Source of the DNA: Actinomycetospora corticicola
Lineage (GTDB): Bacteria; Actinomycetota; Actinomycetes; Mycobacteriales; Pseudonocardiaceae
Length of the DNA: 64,000 bases
Direction of reading: 5' to 3'
Assembly (NCBI RefSeq): GCF_013409505.1
Contig: NZ_JACCBN010000001.1
Span: 3,286,001-3,350,000 of the forward strand
A program made the translations under genes and the position numbers. Every line of letters begins with the position of its first letter. The stretch's first letter is position 1. Below the pieces are notes generated by a model. It saw nothing but the letters and a program-made list of their open reading frames with translations. It made no database searches and had not been told where the DNA came from. This document shows positions 34,824 to 43,026 of this stretch, piece by piece.

Positions 34824-35975
34824 TCAGGCGTCGACGCCCGCGTAGGCGTGGGCGAACCAGCGGGCGAGCAGCGGATCGTCCCGCAGCCGCCGCACCCAGC
34901 CCTGGCGCATCGCGTCGACGAAGGCCGCCGACCCGCTGCCACCGACGGCGTCGGTGGAGAACGCCGACAGCACGCGCAGGAACCAGTCGGAGAAGCCCTG
35001 GGTCTCCGCGATGACCGGCAGCCGGGTGTCGGTGTACGCCTCCAGCCGCCCGGGGTCCCCGCGGTGGGCGGCGATCAGGCCGTGCGCGAGCTCGACCGCG
35101 TCGGCCACCGCCAGGTTCATCCCCTTCCCGCCGGCGGGCGTGATGAGGTGCGCGGCGTCGCCGACGAGGAAGGCCCCGCCGACCTGCATCGGGGTGGTGA
35201 TGCGGGTGCGCAGGTCGAGGTCGTCGACGCCGATCTCCACCCCGTCGAGCGCGCCCGGCTCACCGAGGCGCTCGGCGAGGTCGCGGCGCAGGTCGTCGGG
35301 GTCGAGGTCCGCCCCGCTCACCTCCGCCGGCACCTCCAGGTAGAACCGCGTCTCCTCCGGGCCCCGCCGCAGGTGGGCGGCGTAGCCCCTCGGGTGGATG
35401 GCATAGATCGTGTGGCCGACGAGCGGGGCGGTGCGCGCCGAGACGACCAGCCAGCGGGAGGCGAGCGGACGGTCGAGCACCTCGACCCGGCCCGCCAGGG
35501 AGCGGGCGACGACACTGCCCGCTCCGTCGGCGCCGACGATCGCGCGCGGGGTGAAGGTCCGGTCGCCCGCGGTGATGCTCGGCCGGTCGGGGTCGACGTC
35601 GGTGACCGCGTGGTCGAACAGCAGCGGCGCGCCCTCCGCGAGCAGGGCCGTGGCGAGCTCCGCGACGAGGCGGTGCTGCGGGAAGACGTAGTGCGGCCGG
35701 TCGCCGGTGAGATCCGCGTAGTCGAAGACGTGCCGCAGCTCCGGGGTGCGGAACTCCACGCGCCGGTTCTCGACGTCGAACGTCAGCGGGAAGCCCTCGC
35801 GCCGCAGCAGCTCGACCGTCCGGTACTCGACGATCCCGGCCTTGGGCAGGGTGCCGATCCGGTCCCGGGACTGCCGGTCGACCAGCACGTAGGGCACCTC
35901 GGCGCGCTGCAGCATCCACGCCAGGACCAGCCCGGCCGGTCCGGCGCCGACGATCACCACCTCGGGGTCCGTCAT
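34824..35975 (-). CDS. pobA: 4-hydroxybenzoate 3-monooxygenase (PobA-like)
   Basis: A 383-residue class A flavoprotein hydroxylase, predicted to convert 4-hydroxybenzoate to protocatechuate with NAD(P)H and O2. The FAD fold is VIVGAGPAGLVLAWML; DGAGS and GDAAHLITPAGGKGMNLAVAD are the two further flavin motifs. Length and layout fit PobA (about 390), and GTLPKAGIVEYRTVELLRREG aligns with the PobA substrate loop. The protein differs enough that another hydroxyaromatic substrate is possible. ATG 35975. A dyad at 36044-36072 lies in its upstream region. Confidence 0.85.
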   Translation of the reverse strand: MTDPEVVIVGAGPAGLVLAWMLQRAEVPYVLVDRQSRDRIGTLPKAGIVEYRTVELLRREGFPLTFDVENRRVEFRTPELRHVFDYADLTGDRPHYVFPQHRLVAELATALLAEGAPLLFDHAVTDVDPDRPSITAGDRTFTPRAIVGADGAGSVVARSLAGRVEVLDRPLASRWLVVSARTAPLVGHTIYAIHPRGYAAHLRRGPEETRFYLEVPAEVSGADLDPDDLRRDLAERLGEPGALDGVEIGVDDLDLRTRITTPMQVGGAFLVGDAAHLITPAGGKGMNLAVADAVELAHGLIAAHRGDPGRLEAYTDTRLPVIAETQGFSDWFLRVLSAFSTDAVGGSGSAAFVDAMRQGWVRRLRDDPLLARWFAHAYAGVDA

Positions 35976-36043
35976 GATCCGATCCTGCGCCCGCCGCTGC
36001 CCGGGCGCGCCCCGACTTCCGGCCCGCGGGAACCGGCACCCGG

Positions 36044-36082
36044 GATGTCAGCGGTGGCACACGGCTGACATCCGACGTCAGC
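36044..36082. promoter_or_regulatory. repeated GTCAGC half-sites upstream of pobA
   Basis: GATGTCAGC (36044-36052) and GCTGACATC (36064-36072) form a perfect inverted repeat, 11 bases apart; a third half, GACGTCAGC, follows at 36074-36082. They lie 69-107 bases before the pobA start. The binding protein is unknown. Confidence 0.5.
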
Positions 36083-36120
36083 AGCGCGCCACGACGATGG
36101 CCCGCTCCCGACGAAGCGGC

Positions 36121-36162
36121 GTTCCTGCCACTGGATGACAGCAACGACGCTCTGCTGCCACC
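36121..36162. repeat. family B intergenic repeat, copy 3 (half element)
   Basis: ATGACAGCAACGACGC followed by CTGCTGCCACC matches the right half of the family; the left half is replaced by GTTCCTGCCACTGG, the outer end in the same orientation. It ends 14 bases before the iclR stop, so it sits in the terminator position of that gene. Confidence 0.75.
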
Positions 36163-36176
36163 AGGGAGAGGACGAC

Positions 36177-36992
36177 CTACGACGCCGGCACCGACACGTG
36201 CGGCAACGCCTCCCGGCGCGCGAAGTCGGCGCTGATCTCCCCGGCCGCGGCGAGCAGCAGGGGCAGGTGGTGGTCCACCAGGCGCTCCACCGACGTCTCG
36301 GCGGCGTGGCAGTTCACGTTCACGCCCGCGATCACCCGTCCCGACCCGTCCCGCAGCGGCGCCGCGACCGACCGGATCCCGAGGGTCAGCTGCTCGTCGG
36401 TCAGCGCCCACCCCCGCGCCCGGACCTCGCGCAGCGCGGTGTCCCGTTCCTCGCGGGTGGGCTGCCAGCGCGGGGTGAGCCCGGACCGGGTCGGCTCGGC
36501 GAGCACGGCCTCCAGCTCCTCGGGCGGCAGCGCCGCGAGCTGGACCTTCCCCAGCGAGGTGGGCAGCGCCGGGAAGCGGGTCCCGATCGTCACCGCCAGC
36601 GACACGATCTTCGGCACCGACGCGCGGGCGACGTAGACGATGTCCGAGCCGTCGAGCTGCGCGATCGAGCACGACTCGTGGGTGCGCGTGGACAGCGCCT
36701 CGAGGTGCGGGCGCGCGACGTCCCACAGCCCCATCGACCCGACGTAGGCCACCCCGAGGTCGAGCACGCGCGGCGTCAGCACGTACCCGCGCTCCCCCGC
36801 GCGGACGTAGCCGAGCTCGGTGAGCGTGATGAGGATGCGCCGCGCGGTCGGCCGCGCCAGGCCCGTGGCGCCCGCGACCTCGGCCAACGTCATCTCCGGC
36901 CGGATCGGCGAGAAGGCGGCGATCACGTCCAGCCCGCGCGCCAGCGCCTCGATGAAGTCGGGTCCGGTTCCCTCGCGCGGCACGCTGCGCAC
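36177..36992 (-). CDS. IclR-family transcriptional regulator
   Basis: A 271-residue regulator: N-terminal winged helix (FIEALARGLDVIAAF, MTLAEVAGATGLARPTARRIL, YVLTPRVLDLG) and a C-terminal effector domain (CSIAQLDGSDIVYVAR, LPTSLGKVQLAAL, NVNCHAAETSVERL). Members often control aromatic or amine catabolism. GTG 36992 or GTG 36983 is the start. It is divergent from the amidohydrolase; two copies of GTCCGN5CGGAC lie between them, the nearer only six bases from GTG 36992, which suggests autoregulation. Confidence 0.92.
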   Translation of the reverse strand: MRSVPREGTGPDFIEALARGLDVIAAFSPIRPEMTLAEVAGATGLARPTARRILITLTELGYVRAGERGYVLTPRVLDLGVAYVGSMGLWDVARPHLEALSTRTHESCSIAQLDGSDIVYVARASVPKIVSLAVTIGTRFPALPTSLGKVQLAALPPEELEAVLAEPTRSGLTPRWQPTREERDTALREVRARGWALTDEQLTLGIRSVAAPLRDGSGRVIAGVNVNCHAAETSVERLVDHHLPLLLAAAGEISADFARREALPHVSVPAS

Positions 36993-36997
36993 CCTAC

Positions 36998-37012
36998 GTC
37001 CGCCAGGCGGAC
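36998..37012. promoter_or_regulatory. probable IclR operator, copy 2
   Basis: GTCCGCCAGGCGGAC, a perfect odd-centred palindrome of the form GTCCGN5CGGAC, directly upstream of the iclR start. Confidence 0.6.
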
Positions 37013-37090
37013 ACGGTCTCCCTCTCCCGACGACGGGTCGCTGCCGGTTGACACCGCAACCGTCGCTCAGCACAGTGACCGGCAGCACCT

Positions 37091-37105
37091 GTCCGACCTG
37101 CGGAC
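37091..37105. promoter_or_regulatory. probable IclR operator, copy 3
   Basis: GTCCGACCTGCGGAC (extended to TGTCCG...CGGACA), followed at 37110 by another TGTCCG half. It lies 30 bases before the amidohydrolase start and so would control that promoter. Confidence 0.6.
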
Positions 37106-37134
37106 AGATGTCCGAGCGTGAGGGAGCAAGTGCG

Positions 37135-38571
37135 ATGAGTGAGGCCCGCCGCCCCGTCGTCCTGCGTGGGGGCACCGTGCTGACCCTCGACGCCGCCCAC
37201 ACGGTGCTGACCGACGCCGACGTCCTCGTCGTCGACGACCGGATCGCGGCGGTCGGGGCGCAGCTCGACGTCCCGGAGGGCACCGAGGAGATCGACGCCC
37301 GCGGCGGCATCGTGATGCCCGGGATGATCGACACCCACCGGCACATGTGGCAGACCGCGATGCGCGGCTACGGCGCCGACTGGACGCTGACCCAGTACTT
37401 CGTCTGGTACTACCTCGAGCACGGCCGCGCGTTCCGCCCGGAGGACGTGTACGCGGGCAACCTGCTCGGGGCGATCGAGGCCGTCGACGCGGGCGTCACC
37501 ACGACCGTCGACTGGTCGCACGGGCTGCAGACCGCCCAGCACGCCGACGCCGCCGTCGACGCCCTGCAGGCCGTGCCCGGCCGCTTCGTCCTCGCCTACG
37601 GCAACATCCAGGACGCGCCCGCGAACTGGACGACCTCCGCGGAGTTCCGCGACTTCGTGACGCGCCGGATGAGCGGCGACCGCGACCTGCTCGGCTTCCA
37701 GCTCGCCTTCGACGTCACCGGCGACCCGTCGTTCCCGGAGAAGCCGGCGTTCGAGGCCGCCCGCGAGCTCGGCGTCCCGGTGACCACCCACGCGGGCGTC
37801 TGGGGCGCGACGAACGACGACGGCATCCGCCTGATGCACGACCACGGGTTCATGACGCCGGAGACCGTCTACGTGCACGCCGCGACGCTGTCCGCCGACT
37901 CCTACCACCGGATCGCCGCGACCGGCGGCTCCGTCTCGGTGTCCACCGAGAGCGAGCAGTCGGCCGGCCAGGGCTACCCGCCCACCTGGGCGCTGCGCAG
38001 CCACGGCATCCCGGTGTCGCTGTCGATGGACACCACGGTGTGGTGGAGCGGCGACCTGTTCTCGGCCATGCGGACGACGCTCGGCGCCGACCGTTCCCGC
38101 GAGCACCTCGAGGCGCACGCGAAGGGCGAGACGGTCACCCACGCCTCGTTGCGCGCCGAGCAGGTCGTCGACTGGGCGACGCGGGGTGGCGCGGCCGCCC
38201 TCGGCCGCGACGACCTCGGCAGCCTGGAGCCCGGGAAGAAGGCCGACGTCGTGCTGCTCCGCAACGAGCACTCGCCGGTGATGTTCCCGGTGCTCCACCC
38301 CTACGGGCACGTGGCGTTCCAGGCGCAGCGCGGCGACGTCGAGGCCGTGATCGTGGACGGCCGCGTGGTCAAGCGGGACCACCGCCTCGTCGGGATCGAC
38401 CTCGCCGCCGCGCGCCGCACCGTGGAGTCGACCGTCGAGCACCTCCGCTCGACGCTCGGCGAGGAGGCGTGGACCGCGGGCATGAACCCGGAGGTCCCGG
38501 AGACCAAGGTGCTCGACAACCCGTACACCTACACCGACTACCGGTCGGCCTCGACGCACGAGGTGCGCTGA
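37135..38571 (+). CDS. amidohydrolase of the AtzA/TrzN/8-oxoguanine deaminase group
   Basis: A 478-residue metal-dependent amidohydrolase. Metal ligands: HxH in PGMIDTHRHMWQ, His in VTTHAGVW, His in VYVHAATL and Asp in SLSMDTTVW. The fold starts with a short beta domain (LRGGTVLTLDAAHTVLTDADVLV) and ends with GSLEPGKKADVVLL. Substrates of this group are aminated heterocycles or chlorinated triazines; the actual one is not evident. ATG 37135 has AGGGAG upstream. Divergent from iclR and probably under its control. Its last codons lie in a family A palindrome. Confidence 0.88.
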   Translation: MSEARRPVVLRGGTVLTLDAAHTVLTDADVLVVDDRIAAVGAQLDVPEGTEEIDARGGIVMPGMIDTHRHMWQTAMRGYGADWTLTQYFVWYYLEHGRAFRPEDVYAGNLLGAIEAVDAGVTTTVDWSHGLQTAQHADAAVDALQAVPGRFVLAYGNIQDAPANWTTSAEFRDFVTRRMSGDRDLLGFQLAFDVTGDPSFPEKPAFEAARELGVPVTTHAGVWGATNDDGIRLMHDHGFMTPETVYVHAATLSADSYHRIAATGGSVSVSTESEQSAGQGYPPTWALRSHGIPVSLSMDTTVWWSGDLFSAMRTTLGADRSREHLEAHAKGETVTHASLRAEQVVDWATRGGAAALGRDDLGSLEPGKKADVVLLRNEHSPVMFPVLHPYGHVAFQAQRGDVEAVIVDGRVVKRDHRLVGIDLAAARRTVESTVEHLRSTLGEEAWTAGMNPEVPETKVLDNPYTYTDYRSASTHEVR

Positions 38572-38634
38572 GGCGCCGGTGAGCGGAAAGGGTCGCTGTG
38601 GCGGCCCTTTCCGCTCACCAGGCGAAGCCACCTA
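38561..38634. repeat. family A intergenic palindrome, copy 3
   Basis: Inner arms GGTGAGCGGAAAGGGTCGC (38578-38596) and GCGGCCCTTTCCGCTCACC (38601-38619) pair with one mismatch, 4-base loop. The left flank AGGTGCGCTGAGGCGCC gives the last codons and TGA of the amidohydrolase. The right flank, read on the minus strand, is TAGGTGGCTTCGCC, identical to copy 2, and gives the TAG of the serine hydrolase. Confidence 0.85.
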
Positions 38635-39804
38635 CAACGCCGCGTACAGCGCCTGCTCGAAGTCGACGTAGAGCTTCATCGCCTCGTCCTTGACGATGAA
38701 CGGGAGCGAGTTCGTGTAGATCGACGCGCAGATGCCGGTGGTCCGGTCGATGAAGAAGTGCGTGTTGAACAGACCGGCCCAGGCGCCCGTGCCGGCCCGA
38801 CGCCCGCCGGGCTGGTCCTGGGTGTTGATCAGCAGCCCGTAGCCCCACGTCCAGCCCGGTCCGAGGGTGAAGGTGTCGGTGGTCGCCGGGTCCGCCGTCA
38901 CGATCTCGGTGGGCATCGGGGCCCCGTCGAGCTGGTCGGTGAACGCCGCGTCGACCGTCTCCTGGCGCAGGATCCGCGCCCCGTCGAGCTCCCCGCCGCG
39001 CAGCAGGGCGCGCTCGAAGCGGATGTAGTCCCGCGGGGTGGAGTGCAGGCCGTGCCCGCCGGCCCACCATTGCGGGTCGTCGGGCAGGACGTTGCCGATC
39101 GAGGCCCACGTCCCGTCCTCGCCCTTGGCGTGCACGGGCGTCTTGTTGGCCTGCCGGGCGTCGTCGAGGGCGAACATCGTGTCGTCCATGCCCAGCGGGC
39201 CGGTGATGTTCTCCTTCACCACGACGTCGAGCGTGGTCCCGGCGACGGCCTCGACCACGCGGCCGAGCCAGTCGGTGTTGATGCCGTACTCGAAGCGCGT
39301 GCCCGGGTCGGCCACCATCGGCGCCCGGAACGCCGCCATGTCGCCGGGCACCACGTTCGGGATGCCGGTCGTCGCCTCGTAGCGCTTGAGGTCGGAGTTC
39401 CAGAACCAGTAGGTGAGCCCCGAGGTGTGGGTGATGAGCTGCTTGACCGTCGCCTTCGAGGCCGGCTCCCGCAGCTTCGGGGTGTCGCCGTCCCAGCCGT
39501 CGAGGACCTGGACGCCGGAGAAGTCGGAGACGTAGGACTCCACCGGGGCGTTCAGGTCGAGCAGACCCGACTCCATCTGCTGGAGCGCCGCGGTCGTCGC
39601 GATCATCTTCGTCATCGACATGATGCGGAAGTGCGTGCTCGTCGAGACGGCCTCGCCGCTCCCGACGACCCGCTCCCCCGCCGCGCCCTCGTAGAACACG
39701 CCGTCGCGGTCGCCCGCGATCGCGGCCACGTGCGGGACGGCGCCGTTCTCCACGGCGGCGGACAGGACCCGGTCGATGCCGGAGCCGTCGATCGAGAGGG
39801 ACAC
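38632..39804 (-). CDS. serine hydrolase, class C beta-lactamase family
   Basis: A 390-residue beta-lactamase/esterase-fold enzyme. The nucleophile motif SMTK (residues near 65), the second motif Tyr in RFEYGINTDW and a third region GTGAWAGLFNTHFF are present; ITHTSGLTYWF is the usual landmark. No signal peptide is visible, so it is more likely a cytoplasmic esterase than an antibiotic-resistance enzyme. GTG 39804 has GGAGGT eight bases upstream. It converges on the amidohydrolase. Confidence 0.9.
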   Translation of the reverse strand: MSLSIDGSGIDRVLSAAVENGAVPHVAAIAGDRDGVFYEGAAGERVVGSGEAVSTSTHFRIMSMTKMIATTAALQQMESGLLDLNAPVESYVSDFSGVQVLDGWDGDTPKLREPASKATVKQLITHTSGLTYWFWNSDLKRYEATTGIPNVVPGDMAAFRAPMVADPGTRFEYGINTDWLGRVVEAVAGTTLDVVVKENITGPLGMDDTMFALDDARQANKTPVHAKGEDGTWASIGNVLPDDPQWWAGGHGLHSTPRDYIRFERALLRGGELDGARILRQETVDAAFTDQLDGAPMPTEIVTADPATTDTFTLGPGWTWGYGLLINTQDQPGGRRAGTGAWAGLFNTHFFIDRTTGICASIYTNSLPFIVKDEAMKLYVDFEQALYAAL

Positions 39805-39862
39805 GGTGGACCTCCACGGTGAGTACCAGAGCTGACGATCACATCCAACCGAGTGGTTCGCG

Positions 39863-40462
39863 TCACGTCGAGGGCTGGGTTCGGCCTCCGGGGACCTCCG
39901 GGTCGTGCCTCGTCCCGACGACGGGTCCGCGGGGGACGACGAGGTCCGGCGCCTCCGGGTCGATCGAGCGGCGGACGAGCCGGCGCAGGACCAGCAGCGG
40001 CCGGTCGGCCGGCTCCGCCCGGAACCATGCCGGGCCGAGGGCGGTGACCACCACGTCGAGGTCGACCGCGAGGTCGTAGACCGCCTCCGCCACCTCGGCG
40101 ACGTCGGCCTGCACGAGGGCGTCGGCGGTCGCGTACAGGGCGGCGGCCGTGGCCGCCCGGCCGTCGCTCCCGTGGGCGGGGACGACCTCCGGCGGCGCGC
40201 CGCCGCCCGTCGACACCGCGGACGGCTCGTCGGGGCAGGACAGGGCGCGGAGGACGGCGCGCACGATCGCGTCGATCTCCCGCGTGATCTCACCATCCGG
40301 CCCGGAGAGCCCGGGGAGCCCGCCGTCGTGAGCCGTCCTGTCGATCGGTCTCGTCCTCTCCGCACCGCTCTCAGCACCGCGGCCACGCCGCCGGGAGGAG
40401 GTGGGCCGACGTTCCGGCGGGGGGCACCGGAACGGCGGCCTGCCGACCCCCTGTGTGCTCAA
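39863..40462 (-). CDS. hypothetical protein
   Basis: An open frame of up to 199 residues, opening at TTG 40462. The first 50 residues are Arg/Pro-rich and probably not translated. From about residue 55 the text is coding-like, with helices EITREIDAIVRAVLRAL and AALYATADALVQADVAEVA and YDLAVDLDVVVTALGPAWF. The true start may be a GTG within 40270-40300. No family recognised. Divergent from the PucR regulator. Confidence 0.5.
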   Translation of the reverse strand: MSTQGVGRPPFRCPPPERRPTSSRRRGRGAESGAERTRPIDRTAHDGGLPGLSGPDGEITREIDAIVRAVLRALSCPDEPSAVSTGGGAPPEVVPAHGSDGRAATAAALYATADALVQADVAEVAEAVYDLAVDLDVVVTALGPAWFRAEPADRPLLVLRRLVRRSIDPEAPDLVVPRGPVVGTRHDPEVPGGRTQPST

Positions 40463-40542
40463 GAGGTCCGCAGCTCAGAGGATGGACGGGCGCCGGGCGT
40501 CCCCGGCTGGGAATCTGGGTCAATGCTGGAGGGGGCGCGACT

Positions 40543-41814
40543 GTGACCGGTCACAACGAGTCGTCGCTCGTCGCGGACCGACGCCCGGTCGCCGCCTGGC
40601 TGCGGGCCGAGCAGGACGCCATGTGCGACGCCCTCGTGCACGGCCACCGCACCGCGAACCCGACGTACCGCGTGCTCCCCGTCGAGCAGCTCGAGGGTGA
40701 CGTCCGCTCCATCACCCGCCTCAACCTCGACGTCGTCATCGCCTGGCTCGAGGGCGACGAGGAGGTGCGGCGGGCGGCGGAGCCCCGGCTGCGCGAGTCC
40801 GCCGCCCGCCGGGCCGAGGAGGGCGTGGCCCTGGGCGCGGCGCTCGAGGCCTACCAGCTGAGCGCCCGCTGGGTGCTCGACGCCGCGGTGGGAGCCGGGG
40901 TGGTCGAGGCCGGGACGGGGCCCTGGCGGGCCGTCCTCGATGCGATGCTCGACCACCTCACCTGGGTCACCCCGATCGTCACGGCCGGCTATCTCGAGGC
41001 CGCCGACGGCGAGCGCGCGCAGGGCGGGCGGGGCCGGCAGGCGGCGCTGTCGGCTCTGCTCGCCGGCGCCTCCGCGGCGACGGCGTCGCGGCTCGGGGGC
41101 GTCCGGCTCCCGGAGCGGGTGGCCGTCCTCGCGCTCGACCTGGCCCCGCACCCGGACGCCGCGGGTTCCGACGGCGCGACCGCCACCGTCGTCGAGCGGC
41201 GCAAGCTCCGGCGGCTGCGCGGGGAGCTGGACCGCCAGTTCCCCGGCGACGTCCTCGTCTCCCTGTCGGCCGACGCCGGCGTCGTGGTGCTCCCGCTCGC
41301 CGGCGAGGAGCTGCCGGACGGCCCGGACGCGCCCGACCCGCTGCTGCGGCGGCTCCGGAACCTCGCGCGCGACCTCGTCGTCGTCGCCGGGGCGGACCTG
41401 CGGACCGCGGTGGTGTCCGCGCGGACCGACGACGTCCGGGCCGCGGCCGAGCTGGCCCGGGAGGTCCTGCGCGTCGCCGGTCTCGGCGGCGGCCACGAGG
41501 CGGTGGTGCAGCTGCGCGACGTGGCCGTCGAGTACCAGCTGACCCGCCCGGGCCCGGCGCTGGACGCCCTCGCCGCGCGGCTGGACCGCCTCGACGGGCA
41601 CCCCGAGCTCGAGCGGACGCTGCACAGCTGGCTGCGCCACGACTGCGCCCGCCGTGCGACGGCGGCCGACCTGCACGTGCACCCGAACACCGTGGACCAC
41701 CGCGTCCGGCGGATCGCCGAGATGATCGGGCTCGACCTCGGCCGTCCCGGCGACCTGGTCGTCGCCCGCGCCGCGCTCCTGGCGCGCGCCGCCCGGGCCC
41801 CCGGGAACCGCTGA
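40543..41814 (+). CDS. PucR-family transcriptional regulator
   Basis: A 423-residue regulator. N-terminal helical sensor region (RSITRLNLDVVIAWLEGD, ARRAEEGVALGAALEAYQ), a central GGDEF-like domain (200-330) and a C-terminal PucR helix-turn-helix (ELERTLHSWLRHDCARRAT, ADLHVHPNTVDHRVRRI). PucR types respond to nitrogen compounds or fatty acids. GTG 40543 has GGAGGG ten bases upstream. The palindrome GTGACCGGTCAC covers its start codon. No clear target gene is adjacent apart from the divergent hypothetical gene. Confidence 0.9.
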   Translation: MTGHNESSLVADRRPVAAWLRAEQDAMCDALVHGHRTANPTYRVLPVEQLEGDVRSITRLNLDVVIAWLEGDEEVRRAAEPRLRESAARRAEEGVALGAALEAYQLSARWVLDAAVGAGVVEAGTGPWRAVLDAMLDHLTWVTPIVTAGYLEAADGERAQGGRGRQAALSALLAGASAATASRLGGVRLPERVAVLALDLAPHPDAAGSDGATATVVERRKLRRLRGELDRQFPGDVLVSLSADAGVVVLPLAGEELPDGPDAPDPLLRRLRNLARDLVVVAGADLRTAVVSARTDDVRAAAELAREVLRVAGLGGGHEAVVQLRDVAVEYQLTRPGPALDALAARLDRLDGHPELERTLHSWLRHDCARRATAADLHVHPNTVDHRVRRIAEMIGLDLGRPGDLVVARAALLARAARAPGNR

Positions 41815-41900
41815 TCGACCGTCGGTGTGACCGGCACCACCTCGTGGGTACCTCGCAGGACCTCCCGGACCGGGGGGACCGCACGGACGAGGTGGTCGAC

Positions 41901-42092
41901 ATGACGGAACCGACGGACCAGGCACCCGACCCGACGAGCGAACGATTCGAGACGCAGCAGAACACCGCCGAGCGCGTGAGCCCCGGCACCACGGCCGATG
42001 AACCGGCCGTGAACCCCGACCTGATCTCGACCGAGCCGGGCGGAGGCCCCGGCATCGACACCGACCAGGTGCAGGCGAAGCGGGAGGACTGA
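41901..42092 (+). CDS. small acidic hypothetical protein
   Basis: A 63-residue, acidic, probably disordered protein (MTEPTDQAPDPTSERFETQQ at the start). ATG 41901 follows GAGGTGG at the right distance. Rich in Pro, Thr, Asp and Glu, no hydrophobic core. It lies behind the PucR gene and ahead of a terminator hairpin. Function unknown. Confidence 0.6.
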   Translation: MTEPTDQAPDPTSERFETQQNTAERVSPGTTADEPAVNPDLISTEPGGGPGIDTDQVQAKRED

Positions 42093-42101
42093 CCGACCGG
42101 T

Positions 42102-42125
42102 CGCGGCCCCGGGGTCGGGGCCGCG
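42102..42125. terminator. bidirectional hairpin
   Basis: CGCGGCCCC (42102-42110) pairs with GGGGCCGCG (42117-42125), 6-base loop, between the converging small acidic protein gene and the hydrolase gene. Confidence 0.65.
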
Positions 42126-42132
42126 GCCGCCG

Positions 42133-42885
42133 TCACCGCAGCAGCGGGGCGACGATCTCCGGGTGTTCGAGGGCCAGCAGCGAGCGCGCCCGCGGGACGA
42201 GGTGGAAGCTCGCCGTCGGGAGCGCGTCGGCGATCACCCGCCCGTGCTCCGGCTTGGCGCCGTGGTCGTCCTCCCCCACGACGACCTCGGCGGGCATCGT
42301 CAGCCGCGACAGACCGGCGAGGACGTCGGTCTCGGCGAGCCGGGCGAGCCCGTCCGCCCAGGCGCCGACCGGGGTGGCCTGCACCCGGGTGCGGGCGTAC
42401 TGCACCGCCGACCCGTTGCGGGCCAGCTGGGGCGGGGTGAACCAGCGGTTGATCGTGATGTCGGCGACCGCCTCGTCGCGCCGGAGGGCCTCGGCGAGGT
42501 TCGCGAACAGGGTGGAGGGCGACGCCCGGGGCGCCAGCAGGGACAGCCGGCGGACCCGCTCGGGGTACCGCAGCGCGTAGCACTGGACGACGGTGGCCCC
42601 GAGGGAGTGCCCGACGAGGTGCACCGACCCGAGATCGAGCCGGTCGAGCAGCTCGGCGAGGTCGGCGACGAGGCGGCCCGTGTCCGGCACCGGGGCGTCG
42701 GTCGCGGCGCCGTGGCCCCGCAGGTCGTAGCGGACCACGCGCCGCTCACCACGCAGGAGGAACGCGAGCCCCGACCAGTAGTCCAGGTCGAAGGGGGTGG
42801 CGTGCACCAGCACCACCACCGGGCCGACGCCCTCGTCGACCACGCGTGTGCGTGCTCCACCGAGCACGACCGCCGTATCGCTCAT
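42133..42885 (-). CDS. alpha/beta hydrolase with unusual catalytic His region
   Basis: A 250-residue alpha/beta hydrolase. HATPFDLDYW follows the HG-strand, the elbow is GHSLGATVV (Ser near residue 94), and the acid strand is VVVGEDDHGAKPEH. Where the family has a GAGH loop, the sequence reads PRARSLLALEHPE, so the usual catalytic His is Ser; the His four residues later could take over, or the protein is inactive. ATG 42885. A family B dyad lies in the intergenic region shared with the DJ-1 gene. Confidence 0.82.
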   Translation of the reverse strand: MSDTAVVLGGARTRVVDEGVGPVVVLVHATPFDLDYWSGLAFLLRGERRVVRYDLRGHGAATDAPVPDTGRLVADLAELLDRLDLGSVHLVGHSLGATVVQCYALRYPERVRRLSLLAPRASPSTLFANLAEALRRDEAVADITINRWFTPPQLARNGSAVQYARTRVQATPVGAWADGLARLAETDVLAGLSRLTMPAEVVVGEDDHGAKPEHGRVIADALPTASFHLVPRARSLLALEHPEIVAPLLR

Positions 42886-42954
42886 CCTGGAGATCCCCCG
42901 GACGGAACACTACCCACACGGGCGCGGACCGTCCCCGTCGGCACGTCCGACCTC

Positions 42955-42991
42955 GTGGCAGGAATCTGTCGAACCGCGTCGTTCCTGCCAC
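42955..42991. repeat. family B-related short palindrome, copy 4
   Basis: GTGGCAGGAA (42955-42964) is perfectly inverted as TTCCTGCCAC (42982-42991), 17-base loop containing GCGTCG. Only the outer arms of the family are kept. Unlike the other copies it lies between divergent genes. Confidence 0.65.
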
Positions 42992-43026
42992 TCGTGCGCG
43001 GTGCTCCAGCGGGCGAGGGTGCCCTC

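Noticed and set aside
40543..40554. Palindrome GTGACCGGTCAC as an operator
   Set aside because: It is the first four codons of the PucR regulator (start plus TGH); a 12-base palindrome may be chance in this composition, so I did not list it as a separate site.
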